Source: Planctomycetota bacterium
Lineage (GTDB): Bacteria > Planctomycetota > Planctomycetia > Planctomycetales > Planctomycetaceae
Direction: 5' to 3'
Assembly: GCA_017859815.1 (NCBI GenBank)
Contig: JAFMMM010000005.1
Location: 1 to 44,996, forward strand
DNA length: 44,996 bases
Positions 44,671-44,996 of this stretch are shown here, piece by piece. A program made the translations under genes and the position numbers. Position 1 is the stretch's first letter, and every line of letters begins with the position of its first letter. The notes under the pieces were generated by a model. That model saw nothing but the letters and a program-made list of their open reading frames with translations, was not told where the DNA came from and did no database searches.

Positions 44671-44996
44671 CCCTGAGTCTCACCGACGGTATCAGTATTC
44701 AACTCACCGGCCTGCATTGCTTCGGCCAGTTCGGCGGCGCTGAACTGGCCAGCCTCCCAGCGATCTGCAACGGCTGATGCAATCGCATCCGCCATCCGGT
44801 TTTGCAGCAGTTCCGTATTGAACCCTGGAAACAAATCTTCAAGGCCTGGCAATTGTTCTGCATGAACGGAGCACCGCAGCAGCACACTTCCATGCTGCAG
44901 AATGACTCCACGGCGGCGACGCTGCGCACTGCCCACCACTTTGATTCCGCCGTCAGTGACGATGTCGTTTTCGTTCGTGCGCAGAAAACACAGATA
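44667..44996 (-). CDS. Lipoate-protein-ligase-like protein, 5' end cut at right edge
   Basis: The minus-strand frame is open to the window edge; only the last 109 residues are present. The visible part begins YLCFLRTNENDIVTDGGIK and continues with KVVGSAQRRRRGVILQHGSVLL, the signature of BPL/LplA/LipB-fold lipoate or octanoyl transferases: the KvxGsAQ Lys and the LQHGS segment line the acyl-adenylate site. The C-terminal part is helical with ADAIASAVADRWEAGQF. The substrate is probably octanoate or lipoate, attached to GcvH or other carrier proteins. The catalytic N-terminal region lies outside the window. A GTG at 44939 is only an internal codon. The stop overlaps the stop of the DUF1501 gene. 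Confidence 0.85.
   Translation of the reverse strand, partial: YLCFLRTNENDIVTDGGIKVVGSAQRRRRGVILQHGSVLLRCSVHAEQLPGLEDLFPGFNTELLQNRMADAIASAVADRWEAGQFSAAELAEAMQAGELNTDTVGETQG

Noticed and set aside
1-44996. Mobile elements, CRISPR arrays, tRNA and rRNA genes
   Set aside because: No transposase or integrase motifs, no evenly spaced direct repeats, and no cloverleaf or rRNA-like segment was found on either strand by reading.

Overview
The window looks like a chromosomal segment of a planctomycete (Planctomycetota, probably class Planctomycetia; the genus cannot be fixed from this stretch). The strongest pointers are two copies of the lineage-typical pair 'PSCyt1/PSCyt2/PSD1 cytochrome-like protein plus Tat-exported DUF1501 protein', FG-GAP and CRTAC1 (ASPIC/UnbV) lipoproteins, very long Gln/Ser/Asp-rich membrane proteins, moderate GC content, and many single genes with their own ribosome-binding sites. 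Twenty-nine coding regions can be supported, two of them cut by the window edges. No tRNA, rRNA, CRISPR array, insertion sequence or prophage was seen.

Left part (1-12000): a TPR membrane protein (cut by the left edge), a lipoprotein fusing a CxxCH haem motif to FG-GAP repeats, and a CRTAC1-type lipoprotein. The last two genes end tail-to-tail on one shared palindromic hexamer. Then come a small ABM-fold protein and a methyltransferase, followed on the minus strand by a possible operon: a Tat-exported deacetylase-like protein, a PSD1 cytochrome-like protein and a DUF1501 protein.

Middle part (12000-25000): a membrane-anchored PP2C phosphatase, an OsmC-like protein, and a tight plus-strand operon of ROK sugar kinase, Ppx/GppA phosphatase, polyphosphate kinase 1 and IspD, with ATGA stop/start overlaps at two of its three junctions. 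The ROK protein has lost all four residues of the family's zinc site, and its coupling to polyphosphate enzymes raises the possibility that it uses polyphosphate. On the minus strand follow a YheT-like hydrolase and an overlapping pair, a C45-family Ntn hydrolase and a tRNA-dihydrouridine synthase.

Right-middle (25000-34220): the most unusual block. Two related large membrane proteins (DUF4175-like architecture) converge on each other. The plus-strand one carries a disordered linker of about 665 residues. The minus-strand one is followed by a secreted coiled-coil/low-complexity protein. Between the two arms lie a small acidic protein with a distinctive Trp/His/Cys motif and a near-perfect hairpin terminator. 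This block is the best candidate for an undescribed envelope system.

Right part (34500-44996): guaA followed 3 bases later by a cinA-like gene with a TTG start and a degraded amidohydrolase motif, a secreted DUF6263-like protein with a clear terminator, a four-helix membrane protein, a small conserved-looking protein, a second PSD1 plus DUF1501 pair in mirror orientation to the first, and the C-terminal end of a lipoate-protein-ligase-like gene cut by the right edge.
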